From positions 1 to 5,767 of the forward strand of contig AWOE01000086.1 in assembly GCA_000494145.1 (NCBI GenBank): a DNA stretch of 5,767 nt, read 5' to 3'. The notes under the pieces were generated by a model. It was not told where the DNA came from. It did not search any database and saw nothing but the letters and a program-made list of their open reading frames with translations. A program made the translations under genes and the position numbers. The stretch comes from Candidatus Calditenuaceae archaeon JGI OTU-1. Lineage in GTDB: Archaea; Thermoproteota; Nitrososphaeria_A; Caldarchaeales; Calditenuaceae. Positions 1 through 5,767 of this stretch are shown here, in pieces (positions within the stretch are counted from its first letter, which is position 1; each line of letters starts with the position of its first letter).

Positions 1-114
1 AGGCTTGCGAGGCTCGAGGGCCAGATGAACCTCTTCGTTAGGCTTTTCATCGCGTTCAACCTCCCGACTTTGATAGCGGTGATCGGCATTCTGCTCAGGA
101 TGGTCTTCTCTTGA
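1..114 (+). CDS. C-terminal end of an unidentified protein with a hydrophobic tail (partial)
   Basis: An open frame runs from the first base to a TGA stop at 112-114 and gives 37 residues. The start lies outside the window. The visible part begins with a charged stretch (RLARLEGQ) followed by about 25 mostly hydrophobic residues containing LPTLIAVIGILL, which looks like a single C-terminal membrane helix. Many archaeal proteins of unknown function have a charged coiled-coil body and one C-terminal membrane helix, and this tail would fit that architecture, but 37 residues are too few to name a family. It converges with the inositol-phosphate synthase gene on the other strand. The reading is supported by the sensible amino-acid composition and by the absence of a better frame. 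Confidence 0.55.
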   Translation, partial: RLARLEGQMNLFVRLFIAFNLPTLIAVIGILLRMVFS

Positions 115-235
115 GCTCTGACGAAACGGCTCTTGATCGGAGCTATGGCCCCAAGATGTTCCCAGAAACCGCTGTAGTCCTCGGTGAAACCTCTCAGGAG
201 AGGTGACGCTCAGACCGATCTCAAATGGACCCGGC
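115..235. other. Convergent intergenic spacer with nested dyads
   Basis: This 121-bp spacer separates two genes that end towards each other. It contains a perfect dyad at 189-204 (ACCTCTC, AG, GAGAGGT), which as RNA would give a six-pair stem with a CAGG loop. An outer pair, GATCGG at 135-140 and CCGATC at 215-220, could close a larger fold, with GAGC (140-143) against GCTC (208-211) inside it. There is no run of T that would mark a standard archaeal terminator on either strand. It may be a transcript-end structure shared by both genes or a small RNA. I do not recognise a known RNA family. Confidence 0.3.
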
Positions 236-1315
236 TCACCGGAGCCTCTTACCCTCGATGAACTCCTCGACCATCTGGCGGGCCACGTGGTCAGGGTACT
301 GGACCGGTGGGGACTTCATCAGGTAAGCCGACGGCGAGTAGAGGACGCCGCCCACACCCCTGTCCATCGCCACCTTGACGCACCTTATCGCGTCGACCGC
401 CACCCCGGCCGCGTTGGGCGAGTCCCAGACCTCGAGCCTCACCTCAACCGTCACGGGCGCATCGCCGAAGACCCTGCCCTCCAACCGGATGTAGGCGACC
501 TTCCGGTCGAGGAGCCACGGAACGTAGTCGCTCGGTCCTATGTGGACGTTCCCCGCAGGTACAGGGGTCCCGAAGAGGGAGGTGACGGCCTGGGTCTTCG
601 ACCTCTTCTTGGAGGAGAGCCTCTCGCGCTCGAGCATGTTCAGGAAGTCCGTGTTGCCTCCGAAGTTGAGCTGGTAGGTCCGGTCGACCACACCTCCCCT
701 GTCCTCGAAGAGCTGGACGAGCGTCCTGTGGAGTATTGTGGCACCGATCTGGCTCTTGATGTCGTCGCCTACAATCGGCACGCCCCTCTCCTCGAAGGCC
801 CGCTGCCAACCGGGGTCGCTCGCGATGAAGACGGGGATGGCGTTGACCAGACCCACACCTGCGGAGAGGGACTCGGAGGCGTAGAACCTCGTCGCCTGCT
901 CGCTGCCGACTGGGAGGAAGTTGATCGCGACCTCGGCACCGGAGCTCTTCAGGACGTCCCTAACGTCGACGGCGGGGCCCTCGTGCTCCTCCACCTCTCC
1001 CCTGAGATACCTGCCCAGCCCGTCCAGCGTCGGCCCCCTCATCACCTCGACGCCCAGCCTCGGCACCTCGGCGAACCTGAGAGTGTTGTTGGGCGGTGCG
1101 AAGATCGCCTCCGAGAGGTCCTTCCCGACCTTTCGCCTGTCGACGTCGAAGGCCGCTACGAACTCTATGTCGCCGACGTGGTAGCCCCCGAGCCTGACGT
1201 GCATGAGCCCCGGAACCTCCTCGTAGTCGTCCGCGTTGGCGTAGTAGTGGACGCCCTGAACGAGGGCCGATGCGCAGTTGCCGACACCGAAGACCGCGAC
1301 CCTGACCTTCGGCAC
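236..1315 (-). CDS. ino1: myo-Inositol-1-phosphate synthase
   Basis: This cytosolic enzyme converts glucose 6-phosphate to 1L-myo-inositol 1-phosphate using tightly bound NAD. In archaea the product feeds inositol phospholipid headgroups and, in hyperthermophiles, the solute di-myo-inositol phosphate. The 359-residue protein matches the short archaeal/mycobacterial type rather than the roughly 500-residue eukaryotic type. Visible signatures are the NAD-binding loop GVGNCASALVQG (residues 10-21), DVDRRKVGKDLSEAIFAP (57-74), INFLPVGSEQ (131-140), the core GDDIKSQIGAT (183-193), YQLNFGGNTDFLN (214-226) and the lysine-rich SSKKRSKTQAV (234-244). The start is GTG at 1313-1315. GGTGAT lies upstream, with its GGTG eight bases from the start, and serves as ribosome site. 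The gene follows the PadR regulator by 30 bp on the same strand, so the two are probably co-transcribed. The gene is intact, and two in-frame TGA codons lie close together at its end. Confidence 0.96.
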   Translation of the reverse strand: MPKVRVAVFGVGNCASALVQGVHYYANADDYEEVPGLMHVRLGGYHVGDIEFVAAFDVDRRKVGKDLSEAIFAPPNNTLRFAEVPRLGVEVMRGPTLDGLGRYLRGEVEEHEGPAVDVRDVLKSSGAEVAINFLPVGSEQATRFYASESLSAGVGLVNAIPVFIASDPGWQRAFEERGVPIVGDDIKSQIGATILHRTLVQLFEDRGGVVDRTYQLNFGGNTDFLNMLERERLSSKKRSKTQAVTSLFGTPVPAGNVHIGPSDYVPWLLDRKVAYIRLEGRVFGDAPVTVEVRLEVWDSPNAAGVAVDAIRCVKVAMDRGVGGVLYSPSAYLMKSPPVQYPDHVARQMVEEFIEGKRLR

Positions 1316-1335
1316 GGTTTTATCACCATAAAATA

Positions 1336-1345
1336 CCTTATAAGG
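1336..1345. promoter_or_regulatory. Palindrome CCTTATAAGG between regulator and ino1; candidate TATA box or operator
   Basis: The perfect 10-bp palindrome CCTTATAAGG lies immediately after the PadR stop codon and about 25 bp before the GTG start of the inositol-phosphate synthase gene. Its TTATAA core is at the distance expected for an archaeal TATA box driving a leaderless or very short-leader transcript. Its symmetry would also suit a dimeric regulator such as the neighbouring PadR protein. Both roles are inferred from position and symmetry only. Confidence 0.4.
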
Positions 1346-1702
1346 CTATACGTTGCCGGCACCCTTCCCGGAGGACCTGAGGGCCCTCAGCGTCTCCTCG
1401 ATGAATCCGAGCGCGGCCTCGAACTGCTCCCTTCCCTTCCCGGTCACCTCGTAGTAGACCCTGGCGCCGCCGGTCGGGGAGCGCCGCACGCCGGACGACC
1501 TGATCAGGCCCTCGCCCTCGAGGCGGTAGAGGACGACGTAGCAGGTGATCCTGCTCGGTTTGAAGCCGAAGCGCCTCCCGATCTCCTCCACCAGCTCGTA
1601 GCCGTACCTCGGTCCCTCGAGGAGAACAGCGACCACGTAGAGCCAGAGGTTCTCGACGGTGAGCTTCCGCTTCGTCCTCCTCAGCGCCCTCGACTCTCCC
1701 AT
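1346..1702 (-). CDS. PadR-family winged-helix transcriptional regulator
   Basis: The 118-residue protein has the PadR layout: an N-terminal helix (TVENLWLYVVAVLLEG, residues 15-30), PRYGYELVEEIGRRFGF (31-47), a recognition helix region RITCYVVLYRLEGEGLI (51-67) resembling the family's LYxxLxxLExxGLI, then a basic wing ending in VYYEVTGKGREQF (82-94). The C-terminal dimerisation helix is short (about residues 95-110), as in the small PadR subfamily. Such proteins are usually ligand-responsive dimeric repressors that control themselves and adjacent genes. The start is ATG at 1700-1702. No good ribosome site precedes it, but a TATA-like element lies about 29 bp upstream, so a leaderless transcript is likely. 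It is followed 30 bp later by the inositol-phosphate synthase gene, its most likely target, although the inducer cannot be told. Confidence 0.9.
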   Translation of the reverse strand: MGESRALRRTKRKLTVENLWLYVVAVLLEGPRYGYELVEEIGRRFGFKPSRITCYVVLYRLEGEGLIRSSGVRRSPTGGARVYYEVTGKGREQFEAALGFIEETLRALRSSGKGAGNV

Positions 1703-1756
1703 CAGCCCGAGAGGAGCCGCGCTAAGCCTATAACTGTGCCTTCGGGAAGAGGAGCG
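1703..1756. promoter_or_regulatory. Divergent promoter region with one shared TATA-like element
   Basis: The 54-bp gap between the PadR gene (minus) and the 89-residue gene (plus) holds a single AT-rich element, CTATAACT, at 1728-1735. On the plus strand its centre is about 26 bp before the ATG at 1757. On the minus strand (AGTTATAG) it is about 29 bp before the ATG at 1702. These distances suit archaeal TATA boxes giving leaderless transcripts in both directions. The rest of the gap is G+C-rich, so no other TATA candidate competes. Confidence 0.45.
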
Positions 1757-2026
1757 ATGTCCGAGGAGCGCGAGCCGATAGACGCGATAGTCGTGGGCTT
1801 CGACGAGCAGGACAGGGTCCTCGCCCAGCCGACTTCCTCGGTCGGTGCCGACCCGTCATCGCTGGTGGGGAAGGAGGTGGTATACCTCGACTACAACGGG
1901 AACCCCTGGAAGGGCGTGGTGAGGGAGGCGATGGAGGACGTGCTGGTGATCGAGTTCGAGGCGATGAGGACAGGTCAGGAGATACCGGGTTTGGGGCAGG
2001 GAAGCCTGGTCAGGATCTCCGTCTGA
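1757..2026 (+). CDS. Uncharacterised 89-residue protein, probably a small beta-barrel
   Basis: I do not recognise this family. The protein starts with an acidic segment (MSEEREPID), then a strand-like IVVGFDEQDRVLAQP (residues 10-24). A core of alternating strands follows: LVGKEVVYLDYNGNPWKGVV (36-55), DVLVIEFEAM (61-70) and SLVRISV (83-89). Short strands separated by GN and GxG turns suggest a compact SH3- or PRC-like barrel, which is inference from pattern only. It has no signal peptide and no membrane segment. The ATG at 1757 is chosen because an AT-rich element lies about 26 bp upstream. The AGGAG at 1750-1754 is only two bases from the start, too close for a good ribosome site, so a leaderless mRNA is more likely. 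The same frame stays open upstream opposite PadR and ino1, but that part has no protein-like composition. The gene diverges from the PadR gene. Confidence 0.75.
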   Translation: MSEEREPIDAIVVGFDEQDRVLAQPTSSVGADPSSLVGKEVVYLDYNGNPWKGVVREAMEDVLVIEFEAMRTGQEIPGLGQGSLVRISV

Positions 2027-2170
2027 TCTCACACGCCCCCATCAGGTGACTGGGTGATTATTTCGTATTACCATGGATAGTACCCAGAACATACGAAAGA
2101 GCTGTTTCAACGAAATTTTGAATTATGCCTTTTCTATCGTTTTAGCTCTCGCATCAGCTCGGAGGACTCC
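2027..2170. promoter_or_regulatory. AT-rich leader with interlocking inverted repeats
   Basis: This spacer before the 175-residue gene is clearly more AT-rich than the DNA to its left. TTTCGTAT (2061-2068) is repeated inverted as ATACGAAA (2091-2098). CTGGGT (2050-2055) is repeated inverted as ACCCAG (2082-2087). The two pairs interlock, as in an H-type pseudoknot with loops of 5, 13 and 3 bases. The centres of the TTTCGTAT half-sites are exactly 30 bp apart, so a DNA operator is an alternative. AATTATG at 2121-2127 is a weak TATA candidate. A strong GGAGG at 2161-2165 lies five bases before the ATG. Confidence 0.35.
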
Positions 2171-2698
2171 ATGAATCTGGAAGACGACGAGCTGCTTGCA
2201 TACATGGACGCTAGAGAGGTGGGCAACTTTCGGGGCGTCAAGAAGGAGCTGGGCGATTCATTCGTCATCTACTGGTTCGTTTGGGAAAGGGACGGCATAT
2301 TTGATTGGCCTGACTGGGAACCCGTCGTCGTGATTTTCCATCGTCAGCAATTGAGATGCGTGAGTGTTCGCCGTCACTTCCGCTGGAGAGTATACAGGGC
2401 AGAGGAGCTCGTGCGTCCCGTGACCGTCTATTTCGAGGGCCGACAGCACGCTCCCTACGTTAAGACGATAGCGAACGAACGCGAATTCGATAGGCTCGTG
2501 AGCGAAGGCGTTGTCCCTATCCCGTTAGATAAGAGCGTCGAGGAGGTCCCCGGTTTTGCGAGGGATCCAAAGCTTCTCAAGGACCAGTATCCGGTATCTG
2601 GAACCGTGGCGAGTTTGTGGCACACTATTTTACAGCAGAAAACTGTTGACGAGTTGATTCTAGAACTCCTCGAGGCATTATCAAAGGAAGAACTTTAA
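2171..2698 (+). CDS. Uncharacterised 175-residue protein with a DWE...H...HAPY pattern
   Basis: No confident family assignment is possible. The N-terminal half is rich in aromatics: IYWFVWERDG (residues 33-42), DWPDWEPVVVIF (45-56), RRHFRWRVY (67-75), then RPVTVYFEGRQHAPYV (82-97). The order DWE, a histidine about 20 residues later, and a hydrophobic strand ending in a His-Ala-(Ser/Pro)-Tyr motif resembles the Vps62-related family, which has a conserved GDWE segment and a GSHASY-like motif. This is a weak, by-eye resemblance. The C-terminal third is acidic and helical (TVDELILELLEALSKEEL). It has no signal peptide or membrane helix. The start at ATG 2171 is set by a GGAGG five bases upstream. 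Arginine codons are a CGT/CGC/AGA/AGG mix, unlike the AGG-rich neighbours, which suggests separate origin. It ends tail to tail with the next gene, the stops overlapping at TTAA. Confidence 0.75.
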   Translation: MNLEDDELLAYMDAREVGNFRGVKKELGDSFVIYWFVWERDGIFDWPDWEPVVVIFHRQQLRCVSVRRHFRWRVYRAEELVRPVTVYFEGRQHAPYVKTIANEREFDRLVSEGVVPIPLDKSVEEVPGFARDPKLLKDQYPVSGTVASLWHTILQQKTVDELILELLEALSKEEL

Positions 2699-3198
2699 GG
2701 CTCACCATAAACGCGGATTATGCGGTCCATCTGTTCGTCAAGGCCTTTCCTGAACTCCTCAATATCGCTCCTCCCGTGCCGGTAAAACTCGACCTCCTCC
2801 CTTATGGCAAATGAAATCGCCTCAGCGATGTCGCCACCGTGAACACCGTTCTTTAACTCCTTGAGTGCCGCGAGCAGCATCAGCAGCAGCGAAATCGTCA
2901 TGGCATGCGAGATGAGCTCCGCTGGCTGCTCGATATTCGGCAACTGCTCCCTGAGTTTCTCAGCATCCTCAACGACCTTCTGCTGGACCTCATCGGGCGT
3001 GACGAGCATCAGCTTTTTTGCCGCCGCTATGGCGCGCTTTACACCCTCCTCACGAACCCTCTTCTCAGGGATGTTCTGAGCCAACCAGAGTGTTCCCTTA
3101 ACATGATCTTCGAAGTTCGAAATGTAATACTCGGGTAATACCACTGCAGCTCTCATCGGCGTTGATGACATGTTAAGCCTAACTAATATTCTTACCAT
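2695..3198 (-). CDS. Uncharacterised helical 167-residue protein
   Basis: I do not recognise a family. The protein appears almost wholly alpha-helical. Residues 29-63 and 67-87 are charged amphipathic helices. A markedly hydrophobic stretch, AELISHAMTISLLLMLLAAL (93-112), is either a membrane helix or a buried core helix. The tail (DIAEAISFAIREEVEFYR, 123-140, and beyond) is again charged. The start is uncertain: ATG at 3198, at 3171 (residue 10) and at 3156 (residue 15) are all possible, and none has a strong ribosome site. Residues 15-24 (MRAAVVLPEY) look like a natural beginning, and an AATATT element precedes the second ATG. The gene lies 25 bp downstream of the fumarase stop on the same strand, so read-through from it is possible. 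Its stop shares TTAA at 2695-2698 with the convergent gene. Arginine codons are mixed (AGG, AGA, CGT, CGC). Confidence 0.7.
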   Translation of the reverse strand: MVRILVRLNMSSTPMRAAVVLPEYYISNFEDHVKGTLWLAQNIPEKRVREEGVKRAIAAAKKLMLVTPDEVQQKVVEDAEKLREQLPNIEQPAELISHAMTISLLLMLLAALKELKNGVHGGDIAEAISFAIREEVEFYRHGRSDIEEFRKGLDEQMDRIIRVYGEP

Positions 3199-3223
3199 TT
3201 ACACAACGGAGCGATTCCGCCCG

Positions 3224-4849
<1,626 letters not shown>

Positions 4850-4944
4850 CTCTGGTAGTCCTTCCCTTCTATTAACCCAGCAATCGGAGGGGCTGGATCA
4901 ATCCGTTGACGCGGGCGGAGGGTTTCACATGTGAAGCCATGGCC
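4850..4944. promoter_or_regulatory. Fumarase upstream region with TATA-like box and palindrome
   Basis: In minus orientation the sequence GGGTTAATAG at about 4867-4876 sits 23-26 bp before the fumarase ATG and is the best TATA candidate. Further upstream, 4921-4938 (GGTTTCACATGTGAAGCC) is an 18-bp near-perfect palindrome with the perfect 12-bp core TTCACATGTGAA at 4924-4935. It has no loop, as expected for a dimer-binding DNA site rather than a terminator hairpin. It starts ten bases or fewer after the nucleotidyltransferase stop codon. Its role is inferred. Confidence 0.4.
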
Positions 4945-5301
4945 TCATTCGACCTCGAGCATCACGTCGATGAACCTCCTGTACCAAACCTCGAACTCCT
5001 CAGGAGTGACCAGGTGGATCTCGAAAGGCGTGAGGTCCCCGATCACCCTTTTCACCTCCACCCTGATCCTGACCCTTCTCCAGACGTCCGAGGCCTCCCG
5101 CGTGACCACCAGAACGTCTATGTCGCTGTCGGGCCTCATCGTCCCCCTGACGTAGCTCCCGAAGAGGTAGACGCGGGCATCGGCGTCGAAGGACCTGACC
5201 ACATCCTTAATCGCCCTGGCATATCGCAGGGGATCGGCGTAGTACCGCTCCTTCTCCTTCCGCAGCTCCAGCAGCAGGTCGATCAGGTCCCCTCCAGCCA
5301 T
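4945..5301 (-). CDS. Minimal nucleotidyltransferase (MNT) of a HEPN/MNT pair, MntA-like antitoxin
   Basis: This 118-residue protein is a single nucleotidyltransferase domain of the DNA-polymerase-beta superfamily. The metal- and NTP-binding motif GSx10DxD is complete: Gly48-Ser49, then Asp60 and Asp62, in LFGSYVRGTMRPDSDIDVLVV. Glu94 in PFEIHLVTPEEF probably takes the place of the third acidic residue, followed by the typical archaeal ending EEFEVWYRRFIDV. In characterised MntA-HepT systems the nucleotidyltransferase neutralises the HEPN RNase by adding AMP groups to a tyrosine. Whether this one does so is inference. The ATG at 5299-5301 is supported by a strong GGAGGTG (5307-5313) five bases upstream. 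The gene overlaps the end of the HEPN gene by 19 bp, indicating one transcript and coupled translation. Confidence 0.92.
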   Translation of the reverse strand: MAGGDLIDLLLELRKEKERYYADPLRYARAIKDVVRSFDADARVYLFGSYVRGTMRPDSDIDVLVVTREASDVWRRVRIRVEVKRVIGDLTPFEIHLVTPEEFEVWYRRFIDVMLEVE

Positions 5302-5684
5302 GAGAACACCTCCAGAAGCCTCTCCGAGAGCGCGAGCGCCCTCTCCGCGACCTCTCTGCTGAAGGTCCTCGGAAGATACCTCGAGCTGATGTAAGCGTCC
5401 TCCAGCAATGCCAGCATCTCCAAGTTCTCTCGGTAGAACTCCATCACCTCCTCCCGGTTGTAAACGCGGGCCAGCAGCTTGAAGAGCTCTGAGGGAGAGC
5501 GGGTCCTGAGGAAGTCGCCGAGCCTGAGGTAGAGGAGGTGCTTGAGGTAGAGTTGCACGAACTGTTCCACGTGGAACAGGACCAGATCGTATTCCTCCCG
5601 CATGAAGTCGGATCTGGCGTCCTCCAGAAACGCGAGGGCTCTCCTCTTCAGGAACGAACCTCTGTCTCTCTGCCCTACTGACAC
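5283..5684 (-). CDS. HEPN-domain protein, partner of the nucleotidyltransferase
   Basis: The 133-residue all-helical protein fits the archaeal HEPN family: RRALAFLEDARSDFMREEYDLVLFHVEQFVQLYLKHLLYLRLGDF spans the first two long helices (residues 14-58), then SELFKLLARVY (65-75), and the typical third segment LEDAYISSRYLPRTFSREVAERALALSERLLE (94-125). HEPN proteins paired with MNT are generally RNase toxins using an RX4-6H motif. The only histidines here are His38 and His49, and no arginine precedes either at that distance, so the catalytic motif is absent. The start is GTG at 5682-5684, with TSS-distance support from an AT-rich box about 29 bp upstream. In-frame alternatives further in would cut into helix one. 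The gene comes first in the pair, as hepT does in characterised systems. It may act as a non-catalytic binding partner. Confidence 0.88.
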   Translation of the reverse strand: MSVGQRDRGSFLKRRALAFLEDARSDFMREEYDLVLFHVEQFVQLYLKHLLYLRLGDFLRTRSPSELFKLLARVYNREEVMEFYRENLEMLALLEDAYISSRYLPRTFSREVAERALALSERLLEVFSWLEGT

Positions 5685-5708
5685 ACCGGATTACACCAGT
5701 TGGAGACC

Positions 5709-5718
5709 AATTAAATTT
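5709..5718 (-). promoter_or_regulatory. Candidate TATA box for the HEPN/MNT operon
   Basis: On the minus strand the run AAATTTAATT is the only AT-rich stretch near the HEPN gene. It is centred about 29 bp before the GTG start at 5684, the usual distance for archaeal TATA boxes with leaderless mRNA. It overlaps the stop codon of the preceding gene at 5711-5713. Confidence 0.4.
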
Positions 5719-5767
5719 CGGTCAGCTTCGGCGAGCCCTTGGGGATTTGCAGGCCGAACTCCTCATG
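5711..5767 (-). CDS. C-terminal end of an unidentified protein (partial)
   Basis: On the minus strand an open frame enters at the window edge and ends at TAA (5711-5713), giving the last 18 residues, HEEFGLQIPKGSPKLTEI. The composition looks like genuine protein and its direction matches the HEPN/MNT pair, whose GTG start follows the stop by 26 bp. The stretch is too short to assign a family. It may be the upstream neighbour or first gene of the same transcript, although an AT-rich promoter-like box overlaps its end. Confidence 0.5.
   Translation of the reverse strand, partial: HEEFGLQIPKGSPKLTEI

Noticed and set aside
115..235. Possible glycine-riboswitch-like or C/D-box RNA in the left spacer
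   Set aside because: A CTCTCAGGAGAG-like stretch recalls glycine aptamers but the rest of the core is absent, and there is no C box (RUGAUGA) on either strand.
203..1756. Long + strand open frame opposite ino1 and padR
   Set aside because: It is antisense to two well-recognised genes and its composition (Pro-, Asp-, Arg- and Leu-rich with no motif) is what G+C-rich coding DNA gives on the other strand. Only the last 89 codons, outside those genes, look real.
2101..2130. GTTTCAACGAAATTTTGAA, reminiscent of an archaeal CRISPR repeat or leader
   Set aside because: It occurs once, with no spacer-repeat pattern and no second copy in the window.
4936..4943. GCCATGGC palindrome next to the nucleotidyltransferase stop
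   Set aside because: It is a short palindrome expected by chance in G+C-rich DNA, without the length or placement of the adjacent 18-bp element.
4906..5394. + strand open frames opposite the HEPN/MNT pair
   Set aside because: They are shadows of two recognised genes, with no plausible protein features.

Overview
The window looks like part of a G+C-rich, probably thermophilic archaeal chromosome. The clues are a short archaeal/mycobacterial-type inositol-phosphate synthase, an archaeal-style HEPN/nucleotidyltransferase pair, frequent AGG arginine codons, AT-rich TATA-like boxes about 25-30 bp before several start codons, and a mix of leaderless-looking starts and starts with strong GGAGG-type ribosome sites. 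The lineage cannot be fixed from this sequence; Thermoproteota, Korarchaeota and their relatives are the natural candidates.

Left part (1-2026). A truncated + strand gene ends in a hydrophobic tail. It converges, across a 121-bp spacer containing a perfect dyad, on a minus-strand pair: a PadR-family regulator followed 30 bp later by myo-inositol-1-phosphate synthase. The spacer between regulator and enzyme holds a perfect palindrome, CCTTATAAGG. Divergent from the regulator, and apparently sharing one TATA element with it, is an 89-residue gene for an unrecognised, probably beta-rich protein.

Middle part (2027-3223). This visibly more AT-rich segment has mixed CGN/AGR arginine codon use. It carries two uncharacterised genes that meet tail to tail, their stop codons sharing a single TTAA. 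The spacer before the first contains two interlocking inverted repeats that could form a pseudoknot or be an operator. The segment reads like accessory DNA placed between two metabolic loci.

Right part (3224-5767). A class II fumarase gene carries an in-frame direct duplication of 65 codons that includes an active-site histidine motif. The enzyme is therefore 541 residues rather than the expected roughly 475. The two copies differ at only four bases, three of them silent. Upstream of it on the same strand is a HEPN/minimal nucleotidyltransferase pair of the MntA-HepT toxin-antitoxin type, with the genes overlapping by 19 bp; the HEPN protein lacks the usual RX4-6H ribonuclease motif. The window closes with the last 18 codons of another minus-strand gene.

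The most notable feature is the duplicated fumarase, which is either a real remodelled enzyme or an assembly artefact. Next are the AT-rich two-gene segment with its structured leader and the regulator-inositol synthase pair. No tRNA, rRNA, CRISPR array or insertion sequence was recognised.
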